This document shows, one piece after another, positions 1 through 13,456 of a stretch of 64,000 bases of DNA. A model generated the notes under the pieces. The model did not search any database, was not told where the DNA came from, and worked only from the letters and a program-made list of their open reading frames with translations. Origin of the DNA: Helianthus annuus. Taxonomy: Eukaryota; Streptophyta; Magnoliopsida; Asterales; Asteraceae. Made by a program: the position numbers and the translations under genes. Location: NCBI RefSeq assembly GCF_002127325.2, contig NC_035448.2, forward strand, positions 4,583,220-4,647,219, written 5' to 3'. Numbering within the stretch: position 1 is the first letter of the stretch; the number at the start of each line of letters is the position of its first letter.

Positions 1-1261
1 TCTGGCTCTCTTGATCCTCAACATGGCCAAGATAGGTCTCGATCTCGGCAAGTTTCTGCAAAGAGGGAAATAAGGTAAGTTCAGAACCGGATGATCCTCA
101 AAGAAACAGGATACACAAACAGGATATTCGAAACGGGTAACCAACAGGGGCAGTGATCCTTACCTCATTCACGTAGTCAAGGAATTGCTGACGGAGGAGG
201 GGAAATCCTTGGAGATCTTCAGAGGTTTTCCTCTTTTTTCCCTTGCCCCCGGATAGGTGCCTTGGGGCTGAAACTGAAGGACTGGCAGCAGGAGCCTTCT
301 TCCTCGAAGACTTGACGATGGTGAGATCATCTATCCCAAATTTAGAAGCAGATTTGACAGACCTGGCAGACTTTCCAGCACCTACACAATCAAAAAACAA
401 GAAAAGTTGCTTTATTAATCAAACAATCCTACATATAATTTATTTTCTATAAGGATACTTACTTGACATAGTGGCAGATGCAGAGGATACTTCTTGAGAA
501 TCTTGGACGGTGACTTGGAAACTTCTGACTTCAGGATTAAGCTTTTTAAAAGCTAGGACTCTCTCTTTTGCAGCAGGGCTTAATTTCAGATGAGCAATGG
601 ATATAGCTGCACAAGAGATAGAAAGAGATATTAGTGATCCTCATTATATGAGACAGGGCTGATAGTGATCCTTCCAGGATCCTCTATCCTACCATGAGTG
701 GCCCATTCCTTGGGCAGATCCTTCCCATCTGGGATGGAATCCCTCCTAACAAAGAAAAAGCGACGCTTCCAGTTTGTATCGTTCTTAGTGACCTTGAAGA
801 CAGGATGATCCTCCCCGGCTTTCCGTTTCAACAAATACCGGTGAGAACCAAATGTGGTGAGATCATAAAGATTGGCCAACTCCGCCATCCCCAGATCAAT
901 CCCTTCCTGCTCGATGATCCTCTCGAAGGTATACAGAACCCTCCAGATCATCGGCATAGCTTGGATGTAAGAAATGCCGGTTAAGGAAAAGAAAGACTGG
1001 GTAAAGTCTGGAAAAGGATATGAAAACCCTATGGTGAACGGAGTAGCAGGAAAAGCCACCCAAACATCTGAAACAAAGTCGTTCAAAGCTGTAGGAACGA
1101 AGGATTTGAAAAACAGTATTCGCCGGAAAGCAATGACGAATTCTGTCTACGTGAACGTCAGTAAAGCAACATCGCTCCGTAGGGGAATCCTTGATAATCC
1201 CCTGGCCTTTTAGGGGACTATCCTTCTTGGAATCCTTGTGTGGAGAATTCCGGAGCAACAT
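1..1261 (-). pseudogene. Antisense accessory ORF of Z ('transposase (putative) gypsy type'), 3' end cut by window
   Basis: This spliced ORF runs opposite to the retrotransposon. By comparison with the copies in B and F I place exon 1 at 1261-693 (starts MLLRNSPHKD), exon 2 at 606-463, exon 3 at 381-164 and exon 4 from 55 to beyond the window start. Every junction has GT..AG (exon 1 donor CATG/GTAGGA, exon 2 donor TCAA/GTAAGT, exon 4 acceptor TTTGCAG/AAACTTGC). Exon 1 holds the conserved block with YIQAMPMIWRVL; exon 3 is lysine and serine rich (GKGKKRKTSED); exon 4 begins a coiled coil. One extra T around 1107-1111 shifts exon 1 (569 nt against 568 nt in B and F), so this copy is broken. The name is the usual database label for this family; its function is unknown and a transposase activity is not shown. 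Confidence 0.75.
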
Positions 1262-1550
1262 GTTTGTGACGGAACAGAAACAGAGCAAAGAGAATATAGA
1301 AAGGAAAGAGAGAAGAGGAGAATACCTGATCAATCTTCGGTGGAGAATATAAAGGGAGTATATCCTGAATTTAAATACAAACTGATCCTCACCCTATCTC
1401 CTATTTATAATCATGATCTGCAGGGATTGTCACATCTATGACGTAATGATCGCAACGGCTAGTCCATGTGTAACGGCTAGTTATTCGGAGTCGCCCGTTG
1501 GAGATAAGATCGAAACAAAATATAACTCGTCAATTTACAATAAACTCCTT

Positions 1551-1566
1551 ATATTTTGGGGGCAAT
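1551..1566 (+). other. Polypurine tract of Z
   Basis: ATATTTTGGGGGCAAT lies immediately before the LTR start TGTTAGGG. The same tract precedes the 3' LTRs of B (reverse strand, 6784-6799) and F (47720-47735). It would prime plus-strand DNA synthesis. Confidence 0.8.
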
Positions 1567-2294
1567 TGTTAGGGCTGGATTTTTATTATAGGTGATCCTT
1601 ACACGTGATCCTAACCAGTGATCCTTGTTTCTTTGGCAGATAGTGATCCTCAGCAGGACTTCAGGATCAGGATCATGGGACATTATAGGATCCTCATACT
1701 AACGATCATCTTCGCTTAATGCAATGTTATTTTTGCAGGAATATCTAGCAGGATACGCTCTAAGCATCATGATCAAGGGACGCGTCTTCACAATTATGGC
1801 AAGAGCTTAATCGGAGATAGACGTTGCACAGGATATGGAAACATGGCTTGATTTATGGGCGGCAATTTAGGCTAGATTGTCTTTTATTTCTAAAGGGGTA
1901 ATGAGCTGATAATTAGTCCTTTTACCTAAAATAGGTCACCTACACTTGTATAAATACCACTCTCCATCATTTGGAAGAGGACACACGACATACAACACAA
2001 TTCTCACACACTTAGACGCTCAAAACAATAGTGATCCTTGTACTCAGCTCATTACTATCCGAAGTTGTAATCATATTTTTCTTATATTGAAGTTGGTGAT
2101 CGGTAGTTGCCATCACCCGAGGTTTTTTATGCCGGAGATCATACATTGATCAAGGGCTTTTTCCTCGTATAAATCATTGTGTCTTTGCATCTTTATCACA
2201 GAAGTGATCCTTTACTTTCATAATTAGCCAAGCATCATACCCCGTTTACATAAAGTTTGGTTACATTATCCTTGTGTGATTTTTGACCAAAACA
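1567..2294 (+). repeat. 3' LTR of Z (728 bp)
   Basis: The LTR starts TGTTAGGGCTGG and ends TTTTTGACCAAAACA, with the TG..CA termini of LTRs. A TATA-like box (TATAAATA, 1949-1956) is followed by a likely transcription start zone around 1975-1990. The LTR is rich in AGGAT/ATCCT words (13 by my count). It is homologous to the LTRs of A, B, C, D and F. Confidence 0.9.
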
Positions 2295-3689
2295 AGGCCG
2301 GAGCCCAATTTTTTAGGTTTGGTAGTGGTTTTCATGGTTGTTGATGTTTGAAACAATTGATGGTCTGTAACTTTGAACAATAGTTTTTAGGGTTAAGGAT
2401 CCTGGATCCTTTGAACAATAGGTAGGATCGCAAATGGTGGAGGGATCCTCTGTTTGGGGGATGAAGCCTTTGTGATCCTGCCGCCTTTTTAATTTCCTGC
2501 ACCTGCTAAGACCGCATAGACAATGGACACCCTTTGCCAACCCATGTGGACGGGCCACGTTTTGCTGGTAGAAATGTGGGTTGGCAATTTTGACAACTTT
2601 TTGAAAGGGTTTAAGATCCTTTTGTTAATAATATAACTTTTAATCTTTCTGACTTATCTCGTGTTGTTATCCTTTATTTATCCTCTTTATTTTCCAGTTG
2701 TTTTTAGAAATATACTTGTTAGAGTAACAAGAGTTTGAGCAAACCATGTTTAATAAATTTAGGATATGATCCTAGATCAAATATCCTGATACTGAAGATT
2801 TTTGAAGCGATCAATTTCAAGGGTCACAGGTTCAGTTGTCAAAGTGTAAGGGTTGTTCAGTATAATCAGAATAGTCAAGGATCATACCTGAGGATCCAAG
2901 TTAGGATCCTAACCTTTAATCAAGATAACCAAAAGTGAAATTTTAACGGATAATAAGGATTAAGGATCCTTATTTGTTTAACTTCGAGAACCTAAAAAAC
3001 AGAACATAACTTGGGACTAAGCCAATGTAAAAGATAAATTAATAACTGGGGACATGCCCAAAGGATAACTGGGGATGATCCCAAAGGATCACTAGGGACA
3101 AGCCCAAAGGATAACTAGGGATGATCCCAAAGGATCACTGGGACAAGCCCAAAGGATAACTGGGGACAAGCCCAAAGGATCGTATGTAAACTGGAGTATG
3201 GCCCTTACTGGCGACTATCCAAACTTAGTGACATGAAAACGTCAAAACCTTAGCTAACGTGAAAACGTTAGAAACCTTAGGAACGGATGTATGGTACGTC
3301 TACCATTATACGTAGGATCCTGGGTATAGCCAGTACGATGAGGTTGTCAGCCCCGGAAGTGGGTACTGGTCCCAAAGACGTGAACTATATCAGGATCATC
3401 GTGCGCTGCTGGCGGAAACTGGGGATAATCCCAAGGATAACTGGGGTTGAACCCAAGGATCTGCGTTGCTTTTGAAGATCTTTGACGACATGCTGTAGAT
3501 ACCTGAACTATCATAACTCAAATGGTTCGTGAGAAGAGGATGAAGGATACAGGATCCTTATCCTTTGGTAAAAAGTAAGGAAATGTAATAGTTTTAAGAT
3601 AAGGACATTACCAGAGTAAGGATCACTGACATCACCGGGATCCTTCGAGGATACTTCAATGTAAGGATCACATGCTTGAAGGATCATGT
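2295..3689 (-). other. 3' non-coding region of A
   Basis: This lies between the pol stop and the missing accessory ORF. It is homologous to 8771-8995 plus 18433-19566 in B and, inverted, to 44541-45850 in F. It holds the 23-bp tandem array at 3046-3182 and many GGATC/GATCC words. No protein-coding frame is conserved between copies. Confidence 0.75.
3046..3182 (-). repeat. 23-bp tandem repeats in A 3' region, six copies
   Basis: The unit, on the plus strand, is CTGGGGACAAGCCCAAAGG followed by ATAA, ATCA or ATCG. Units start at 3046, 3069, 3092, 3115, 3138 and 3160. Variants with GATGATCCC alternate with variants with GACAAGCCC. B has five units and F three, so copy number varies between elements. 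Confidence 0.9.
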
Positions 3690-6064
<2,375 letters not shown>

Positions 6065-6783
6065 TGTTTTGGTCAAAAATCACACAAGGATAATGCAACC
6101 AAACTTTATGTAAATAGGGTATGATGCTTGGTTTGTAGAAAAAGTAAAGGATCACTTCAATGTGAAATATGCAAAGACACAATGATTTATACGAGGAAAA
6201 AGCCCTTGATCAATGTATGATCTTCGGCATAAAAAACCTCGGGTGATGGCAACTACCGATCACCAAACTTCAATATAAGAAAAATATGGTTACAACTTTG
6301 GATGATAATGAGCTGAGTACAAGGATCACTATCGTAATGTGTGTCTAAGCGTGTGAGAATTGTGTTGTGTGTTCTTCCGAATGAGGAAGAGTGTTATATA
6401 TACAAGTGTAGGTGACCTATTTTAGGTAAAAAGACTAATAATCAGCTCATTACCCCTTTAGAAATAAAAGTAAATCTAGCCTAAATTATCGCCCTTAAAT
6501 CATGCCAAGTTTCCATATCCTTCACAACGTCCATCTCCGATTAAGCACATGCTATAGTTGTAAAGACGTGTCCTTTAATTGTGATGCTAAGAGCGGATCC
6601 TGCTAGTCATTCCTGCAAAACAACATTAAATTCAACGAAAGCAACTGTTAGCATGAGGATCCTATGATGGTCCGTGATCCTGATCCTGGAACTCTACTGA
6701 GGATCACTATCTGCCAAAGAAACAAGGATCACTGGTTAGGATCACATGTGAGGATCATGTATTGTAAAAATCCAGCCCTAACA
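6065..6783 (-). repeat. 3' LTR of B (719 bp)
   Basis: Plus strand TGTTTTGGTCAAAAATC to CCAGCCCTAACA. It is nearly identical to 25490-26208; differences seen are at TCTTCGG/TCTCCGG, ATCGTAA/ATCATAA, CTTCCGA/CTTCAGA, AAGTGTA/AAGCGTA and CTCTACTG/CTCTGCTG. Confidence 0.95.
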
Positions 6784-6799
6784 ATTGCCCCCAAAATAT
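6784..6799 (-). other. Polypurine tract of B
   Basis: On the minus strand ATATTTTGGGGGCAAT ends exactly at the 3' LTR, identical to the tracts of Z and F. Confidence 0.8.
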
Positions 6800-7083
6800 A
6801 AGGAGTTCATTGTAAATTAACGAGTTATATTTTGCTTTGATCTTATCTGCAACGAACAATTCGGATAACTAGCCGTTAATTTCGAACTAGCCGTTGCAAC
6901 CTTTACGTCATTGAGGTGACATCCCTGCAAATCATGATTATAAATAGGAGATAGGGTTAGGATCAATCTTCATTTAAATTCAAGATATTCTCCCTTTATA
7001 ATCTCTATCGAAGATCAATCAGGTATTCTCTTCTCTTTCTTCCCTCTCTTGCTCTGTTTTTCTGCTTTTATCCTGCCAAGAGT

Positions 7084-8735
7084 ATGTTGCTCCGAAATTC
7101 TCCTCACAAGGATCACAAGAAGATCAGTCCCTTGAAAAGCCAAGGGATCGTCAAAGACTCTCCTACAGAGAGGTACTGCTTTACTGATGCTCATATTGAT
7201 AGGATCTGTCACTGTTTTCCGGCGGATACCGTCTTCAAGTCTTTTACTCCCACCCTTCTGAGTGATTTCGTTTCCGACGCCTGGGTGGCCTTTCCTGCAA
7301 CTCCGTTTACCATAGGATATTCATATCCTTTTCCAGCCTTCACCCAGTCCTTCTTTTCTCTGACCGGTATGTCCTATATCCAGGCCATGCCGATGATCTG
7401 GAGGGTTCTGTGTACCCTTGAGAGGATCATCGAGCAGGAGGGGATTGACTTAGGGATGCCGGAGCTGGCCGAGTTATATGATCTTACCACATTTGGTTCC
7501 TGTCGATACTTGTTGAAACGGAAAGCTGGAGAGGATCACCTTGTTTTTAAGGTCACAAAAAATGATATCAACTGGAAGCGACGATTCTTCTTTGTTAGGA
7601 GAGATACCATCCCTAACGGGGAGGATCTGCCCAAGGAGTGGGCTACTCATGGTAGGATAGAGGATCCTGGAAGGATCACCATCAGACTTGTCTCTTATGA
7701 TGAGGATCACTAATGTCTTTTTTGTCTTTTGTGTTTTTTCAGCTATATCCGTTACTCATCTCAAGTTAACTCCTGCTGCAAGAGAGAGAGTTTTAGCTTT
7801 CAAGAAGCTTGATCCTGAGACCAGAAGTTTTCAAGTCACCATCCAAGATTCACAAGAAGTATCCTCCGCATCTGCCACAATGTCAAGTAAGTATCCTTAC
7901 CAAAAAGTAAGTTCTATGCAAAAATATTAAATTAGTTAGGAGACTTACCTTGTTTTGATTGTGTAGGTGCTGGGAAATCTGCTAAGTCCGCCAAGTCTGC
8001 CTCCTTGTTTGGGATTGATGATCTTGCCAACGTCAAGTCTTCGAAGAAAGAAGACTTCTGTTGCCAGTCCCTCTGCTTCGGCCCCTAAAGCATCTGTTAG
8101 GGGTAAGGGGAAGAAGAGAAAGACTTCTGAGGATCTCCAAGGATTTCCCCTGATCCGCCAACAGTTTCTCGACTATGTCAATGAGGTAAGGATCATTGCC
8201 CCTGTTGGTTATCCTTCTCGAGTATCCTGCTTGTGTATTCTGCCTGTATATCCTGCTTCTTTGAGGATCACCTGATCCTGAACTTACCTTTTTTTTCTCT
8301 TTTGCAGAAACTTGCTGAGATTGAGACCTACCTTGGCCATGTCGAGGATCAGGAAAGCCAAATCGCCGACCTCCAACAAATGGGCGTGTTAAAGGATCTC
8401 AAGATAGCCGATCTTGAGAAGGAACTCCGGGCTACCAAGGATAAAGCTGTCAAAGCACTGATCAGCTTTGACTACGAGAAGCGTGACATCACCCAGGATG
8501 CTAAGGTCTCTGCTGCGATAACTATGTATAAGATCCAGCTGCAGATGGCTGCGGAGGCTCAGGATCCTTCCTTAACAAAGGCACATGGGACGTGGAAGGT
8601 TGGAAGGCAAGGCTAGCAGAGTTGGAGGATGACGATGATGCAGAGGAGATCCCAATGCTGGAGGGTGGTGATGCTGGCAAGGATCAGGGTGGAGAAGCTA
8701 GTGGAGCCGGTGGTGATGAAGCAGCGAAGGTTTGA
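7084..8735 (+). pseudogene. Antisense accessory ORF of B ('transposase (putative) gypsy type'), four exons, frameshifted
   Basis: The ORF runs on the plus strand, opposite to element B. Exon 1 is 7084-7651, from ATG (MLLRNSPHKD), with YIQAMPMIWRVL, an ERIIEQEGIDLG helix and a basic stretch NWKRRFFFVRRD. Exon 2 is 7743-7886, with HLKLTPAARERVLAFKKL. Exon 3 is 7967-8185, a lysine/serine-rich linker. Exon 4 is 8308-8735, a coiled coil (KLAEIETYLGHVEDQ onward) ending in an acidic, glycine-rich tail. All introns are GT..AG with T-rich tracts before the acceptor, and exons 1 and 2 have the same or nearly the same length in Z and F. Without splicing, exon 1 reads on to a stop at 7711. An extra A near 8046 shifts exon 3, and a shift near 8575 disturbs exon 4, so this copy is probably dead. 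An upstream region of about 280 bp separates it from the PPT and LTR of B. Function unknown. Confidence 0.75.
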
Positions 8736-8995
8736 GCTGCAGGATTGGGCAATGATGGATATTTTGAGACTAGGCCGGAGCCCAATTTTTTGAGTTTGGT
8801 AGTGGTTGTGATGTTTGAAACAATTTTATGGTTTGTACTTTGAACAATAGTTTTTAGGGTTAAGGATCCTGGATTCTTTGAACAATAGGTAGGATCGCAA
8901 ATGGTGGAGGGATCCTCTGTTTGGGGGATGAAGCCTTTGTGATCCTGCCGCCTTTAATTTCCTGCACCTGCTAAGACCGCATAGACAATGGACAC
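8736..8995 (-). other. B 3' region, left of the gag-only insertion
   Basis: This is non-coding sequence homologous to 2295-2525 in A (GGCCGGAGCCCAATTTTTT). It ends in GACAC (8991-8995), the left TSD of the inserted element; the sequence resumes at 18433 with CCTTTGCCAACCC, exactly as in A around 2527. Confidence 0.85.
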
Positions 8996-11900
8996 TGTCA
9001 CACCCCGACCACGTGTAACAACAAAACGTGGCGGAAACGTCGGGGAGTGTTGTAACAGAATCATTGTTTCATAACACATGGAAATTTAAATATTGTTTTA
9101 TTGATTAAATGAACTCGTTGTTCTATTACAATCACATAAGTACAATTATGATCTTCCAAGTTTTAAAGTTGCTAAGGCCCGAGTCCATCCTAAATGTAGC
9201 ATGCATCAACAATCATCTCAAGACAGCACCTGAAACATGTGTAAAAATAGGTACGTCAGCATAAAAATGCCTGTGAGATACATAGGTTTTGTGAAAACGG
9301 AGTTCATGACTTATGTTTGAGAAAATGTTTAGTCATGAACTTTGTAAATTTGCTTTGTCTTGTAAATCATTTGAAAAACGATAGGATCAGATGATATGTA
9401 TAAATAAGAGAATAATGTATGGTTAACTGAATAACCATGAAAAATGAGTTTATATAAGTTAAGTTGTTTGAAAAACAATGTTTTGGATAAAACGTTTATG
9501 GTATATGTAAAATGTACTTTGGTTTTAAGAAAGTTGAATAAGTAATATATTAAAATATATTTTCAGTTCCAATATTGTTAACCCAAGTGTACTAGATAAC
9601 GCAACGGTATGTAATGCAATGAAAACACTTATATATAAGAAGTACCAGCGGCGTATCTACCATGTTTTCATCACATTACACTCGTTCCGTTATCTAAACA
9701 CTAACCAAAACTAAATCGCTTGATAGATAGTATATTAAATATACTTTAGTTGTTCAAAATAATAGTTTTCAGTAGTATATTACAAGTATACCTTGGATTT
9801 ATAAATAACACATTAAACCATGTTTTAGTTTTGTAACTAACATATCAGTATATGCTTTGGATGTGATAAATAACATATTAAACTATGTTTTAGTTATGTA
9901 AGTAACATATCACAATATGCTTTGGATGATTACAAAATATATGTTGGTTCTGTACAATACCACACATGAGAGTATATCAAACTATACTTTTTGGGAGTAT
10001 ATCAAAATATACTTTAAAGGTGCGATTTAAGAATTCATTCAGACCTGGTGCATCAAACTACACCTTTGAGACTATAGGGATACCACAAAGGAAATCCCTA
10101 TTTGGATGGAGAAACGAATTGGTTTCAGACATTCCATGACAACAGGAATGGGGTGTCTAGTCCTATAGCGCTATATCATACTACCAATCGGTCTGGTGAA
10201 CAAAATAAGTACTATTCCAACAATTACTTTTGTAATTTTTGAGAAATCAGTGTTTAAACCATAGATAGTCATTTAGTTTGTCAAAAGATAAATACTATCA
10301 TGTATAATCAATTATACTTTGAAATCATGAAAATAACAGATAGGTACACATGCTTCACCCCAAAACAGTTCAGAAAACAGTAAAAGAGGGGTTCAATGTA
10401 CTCACCTGAGATTGCTTTGGAGTTCTTGTATAATAACCAGATAATGTCAAAGATCACGGGATATCAAACGGCACCTAATAGGTAGCTATGTTAATATACC
10501 GGATCAAATCGGACGGATCGGATAATATGCGGGTTCGTAAACCAAACGAGTATGGAGACTCGTGTAATATGGCTTAACAAAGCCTACATACTAAAATGAA
10601 ACCTAATCTAAGTGCTTACGGTCCATCACGACTCGTTTAGGTAGCTTATGTTACCCTAACGCGTCGTTCGCGTAGAACGCGTATGGAACGCCTAACATTG
10701 CGACCACACGGTATAACCTCGGAAGGTTATAGCTATGGTCACCTAAGGTGTTTGGTCGGGTCCTAATGACCGACCAAATGGGTCGGGTTCGAAAGTATAA
10801 GCGATGGTTTAAATCGCTTACCTTACGACCCTATATAAGCACTAAACTAAAAGTGACGAGCTAAGCATGTTAGAACATGCTTAACTAAGTTTTAGAAACG
10901 GGTTTGACATCAAAACAAACGGCTTTGATGCCCACGAGTAGTTTGGTTACAAAATATGCAAGAATGCACATTTTGGCCGAAACTACGACTCGTCACTGAG
11001 CCTAGATAACGTGGTGATCAGTAGGTATGGTTACTACGGACCATAACCATCGTGATCACGCTCACGTTATGAAGTTCCATGAACTTCGCATCGACCATAA
11101 GCTGGTCAATGCAGAAAGTCAACAAAACGTTGACTTTCGGACTCGAAAAGCGAATAAAAGAGCGAAAGAAGACTTACGGAGGGTCCCCGAGTGCTAATCA
11201 AGATCCAATAGCTCAGGTATGAAGCATAAGCATCAACTTAGAGCATTTAGATCTGATTTGTGGGTTTTTACACAAAAAGGGGGGGGGTATTTATAGGAAA
11301 GGTGGAACCGTTAGGATCGTTTTATCGAATAACGTGCCTTGATCTCGTGCGTACACGTGTCCCTGAATTAAATACACTGAATCTGACCCTTGGCCCTTCA
11401 TTTGGGTGAAAAGGCATTGCCCTTTGATCGTTCGAAAGGCCAGATTCTGCATTTATTGCAAAATCTTTCTGTCAGACATGTTCACGCGCCCCGCGTAAGG
11501 ATTTGGCAAATCCTTACGCGCCCCGCCTAAGGTTCCCAGACCAGAATTTTCAATTTTGGTCCCTGCACTTCAGAAACACGTATTTTGGCCCATTTTTGGC
11601 ACGTTTAAGCCCCGTTAACCTCATTTCAAGGCTCTAAGATGAAGTTAAAGTGTAGGGGACTTGAAATATGCTCAAAAATATTCCGGATGTCGGTTCGTTT
11701 GGCCGTACGATCGCGATGTTCGCTTAATTACGACGGAATGCGCATAAGCGTGAAAGACGATCCAAATGACGCGACGAATGGATTTTTCTCATGCCAAACA
11801 CTAAGGCATAATAGAAGGATGCTTACATAAATTTTTGGATGTCCGGATGTATTCAGAACGTAAGTTATGCGCGAAAGTGCAAATTTATGCACTTTTTGAC

Positions 11901-12213
11901 ACTTTTAGTCCCTGAATGATTCAAAAGTTTGTTTTTGCCATACCAAAGCCTTCAAAACTTATTTCTAAGTTATGTAAAGGTTATTTAAGGTATGTTAAGT
12001 GTATGATGGTCTCCCGGAGTATTTGTCGCATTAAACTGAGTACGTTTATGCACCAGTTTGCGTATAATTCTCCAGAAAGCGTTGTAGAGTATGAAATTGA
12101 ACAAGGATTGATATGTGCAAAGCATACACATATTTATACAAATCCCAAGTATGAAATACAATATTTCCTTGGTTTGGCATTTGTTTGATGGTTGAAGTGA
12201 CACAGGTGTCACA
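8996..12213 (-). repeat. 3' LTR of the gag-only element (3218 bp)
   Basis: Plus strand TGTCACACCCCGACC to CAGGTGTCACA, giving TGTGACA..TGTGACA type ends on the sense strand. It is long, AT-rich and has no conserved coding frame. It contains short internal near-repeats around 9730-10020 (ATACTTT and ATATCA(A)TATAC words) and a palindromic segment around 10660-10790. A G run of 9 lies at 11279-11287. Confidence 0.95.
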
Positions 12214-12227
12214 GTCTCCCCTACTTT
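12214..12227 (-). other. Polypurine tract of the gag-only element
   Basis: On the minus strand AAAGTAGGGGAGAC ends directly at the 3' LTR. The sequence before it (CGGGACGAAATTTCC) is the usual approach to the PPT in Tekay/Del-type elements. Confidence 0.8.
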
Positions 12228-13456
12228 AGGAAATTTCGTCCCGAAATTTAATTCTAGAGGAAACTCGTGAGGACAGCTGTGAAGGTTTCGCCTTATAATA
12301 GATCCATTGAACCCTTAGGTAAAACCCTGGGCCATGTTAGGATTCTTAGCGAGTTTGTTAATCCTCAGAGTGAATTCCGTGAAATAGTAAAACATGAAAT
12401 TTTGAACTACTGATTGACGAACGTTTCCTATGAAGGCTTATCATAGGAAAACTTGGTGTGTGATTGAGATCAGAATTGGGGGAGTGTGAGAATAAATGAC
12501 ATTGGTCGAGGTCCGAGACTTCTCCCGTATCATTATTCTTGTCACTAGGTCTTAACACATGATGAAACTTCCTGTGGTTCCTGTGCACTGAATTCCATAA
12601 TTATGTAGGCCTCCATAATTACGTAATTCCTTGCACAGTCTGCACAGTCAATTTCATAATCCGTAGGAAAAATTACTTGAATAAATATGAAGCGATTTGA
12701 CTAGACCACCAAAGGATCCTTTTAATTCGATCAACGAACGATCTTTTTAACTAGATCAACACATGATCTTCTTAACTAGACCGTCGTACGATCTCTTTAA
12801 ATAGACCGCTTAAGGGATCATTTTTATATCATCACATGATATTTCTAATCAGATTTTCATAATCAATCTGTTTAAGCAGACCTTTCAAGAGGTCCAATTA
12901 TAGAATAATACTTTATAACCCGAGGGACTTAACTACACTGTTGAAATCCATTAAGGGTTTAAGATAGTATCTTTGGATATCCCATTATGAATCTCTCGTA
13001 TGAAGATATGAAAGATTCTATGAGGATTTGGATGGATCACATATAACCACAAAACATGTAAGAAAATACATAAGCACAAATTTAGTTAACTTGATTCTTT
13101 ATTTTGTTATCCTTAGGTATGGATATTAAGGCACACTAGGAATCCAACCTATGGATTTCATTTGGCACTTTAACGATTTATGAAGATCTATCTATAAAGA
13201 TAGAGGGATTCTCGATAAGAGTTTGACTTTGTTTCTTAAAAGAAACGAGAGTTTAAGGTTCTTGGGGAGATCACAGGTGATCATAATATGACAGAACCAT
13301 ACGAGTAGTTTGTTTTTGGGTTGACATCATAAAGTTGCATCAAGCATTCACACAAACGCATAAATTTTGCATAAATAAAAACAACAAATCTTTATTTATG
13401 TAGCAACGGATTTGTCTTGAAGTGTCAAAAGATAGCAACTAAGGAAATACAAAACA
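12228..13456 (-). other. Non-coding interior between gag and PPT
   Basis: About 1.2 kb occupies the place where a pol gene would be. I see no RT, integrase or protease motif in any frame. The segment 12700-12900 repeats the theme GATC(TTTT)AACTAGA(C/T) with small changes (12715-12870), so part of it is a degenerate short repeat. Confidence 0.7.

Larger units (their letters stand above)
1..2294 (+). mobile_element. Element Z: 3' end of a Tat-lineage Ty3/gypsy retrotransposon, inserted in element A
   Basis: Only the 3' part is in the window: an antisense accessory ORF, a polypurine tract and the 3' LTR. The right LTR end (CCAAAACA, 2294) abuts AGGCC (2295-2299), after which the 3' region of element A continues; the uninterrupted sequence (GAGACTAGGCCGGAGCCC) is seen in element B near 8770, so Z inserted there and AGGCC is its likely target duplication. 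The left end and the other TSD copy lie outside. Z is in opposite orientation to its host A. Confidence 0.85.

Noticed and set aside
2313..2558. 81-codon frame in the 3' region of A
   Set aside because: The frame is not kept in B or F at the homologous place.
11639..12188. Short frames in the LTR of the gag-only element (also at 17853-18402)
   Set aside because: They are identical in both LTRs because the LTRs are identical; there is no evidence of coding.
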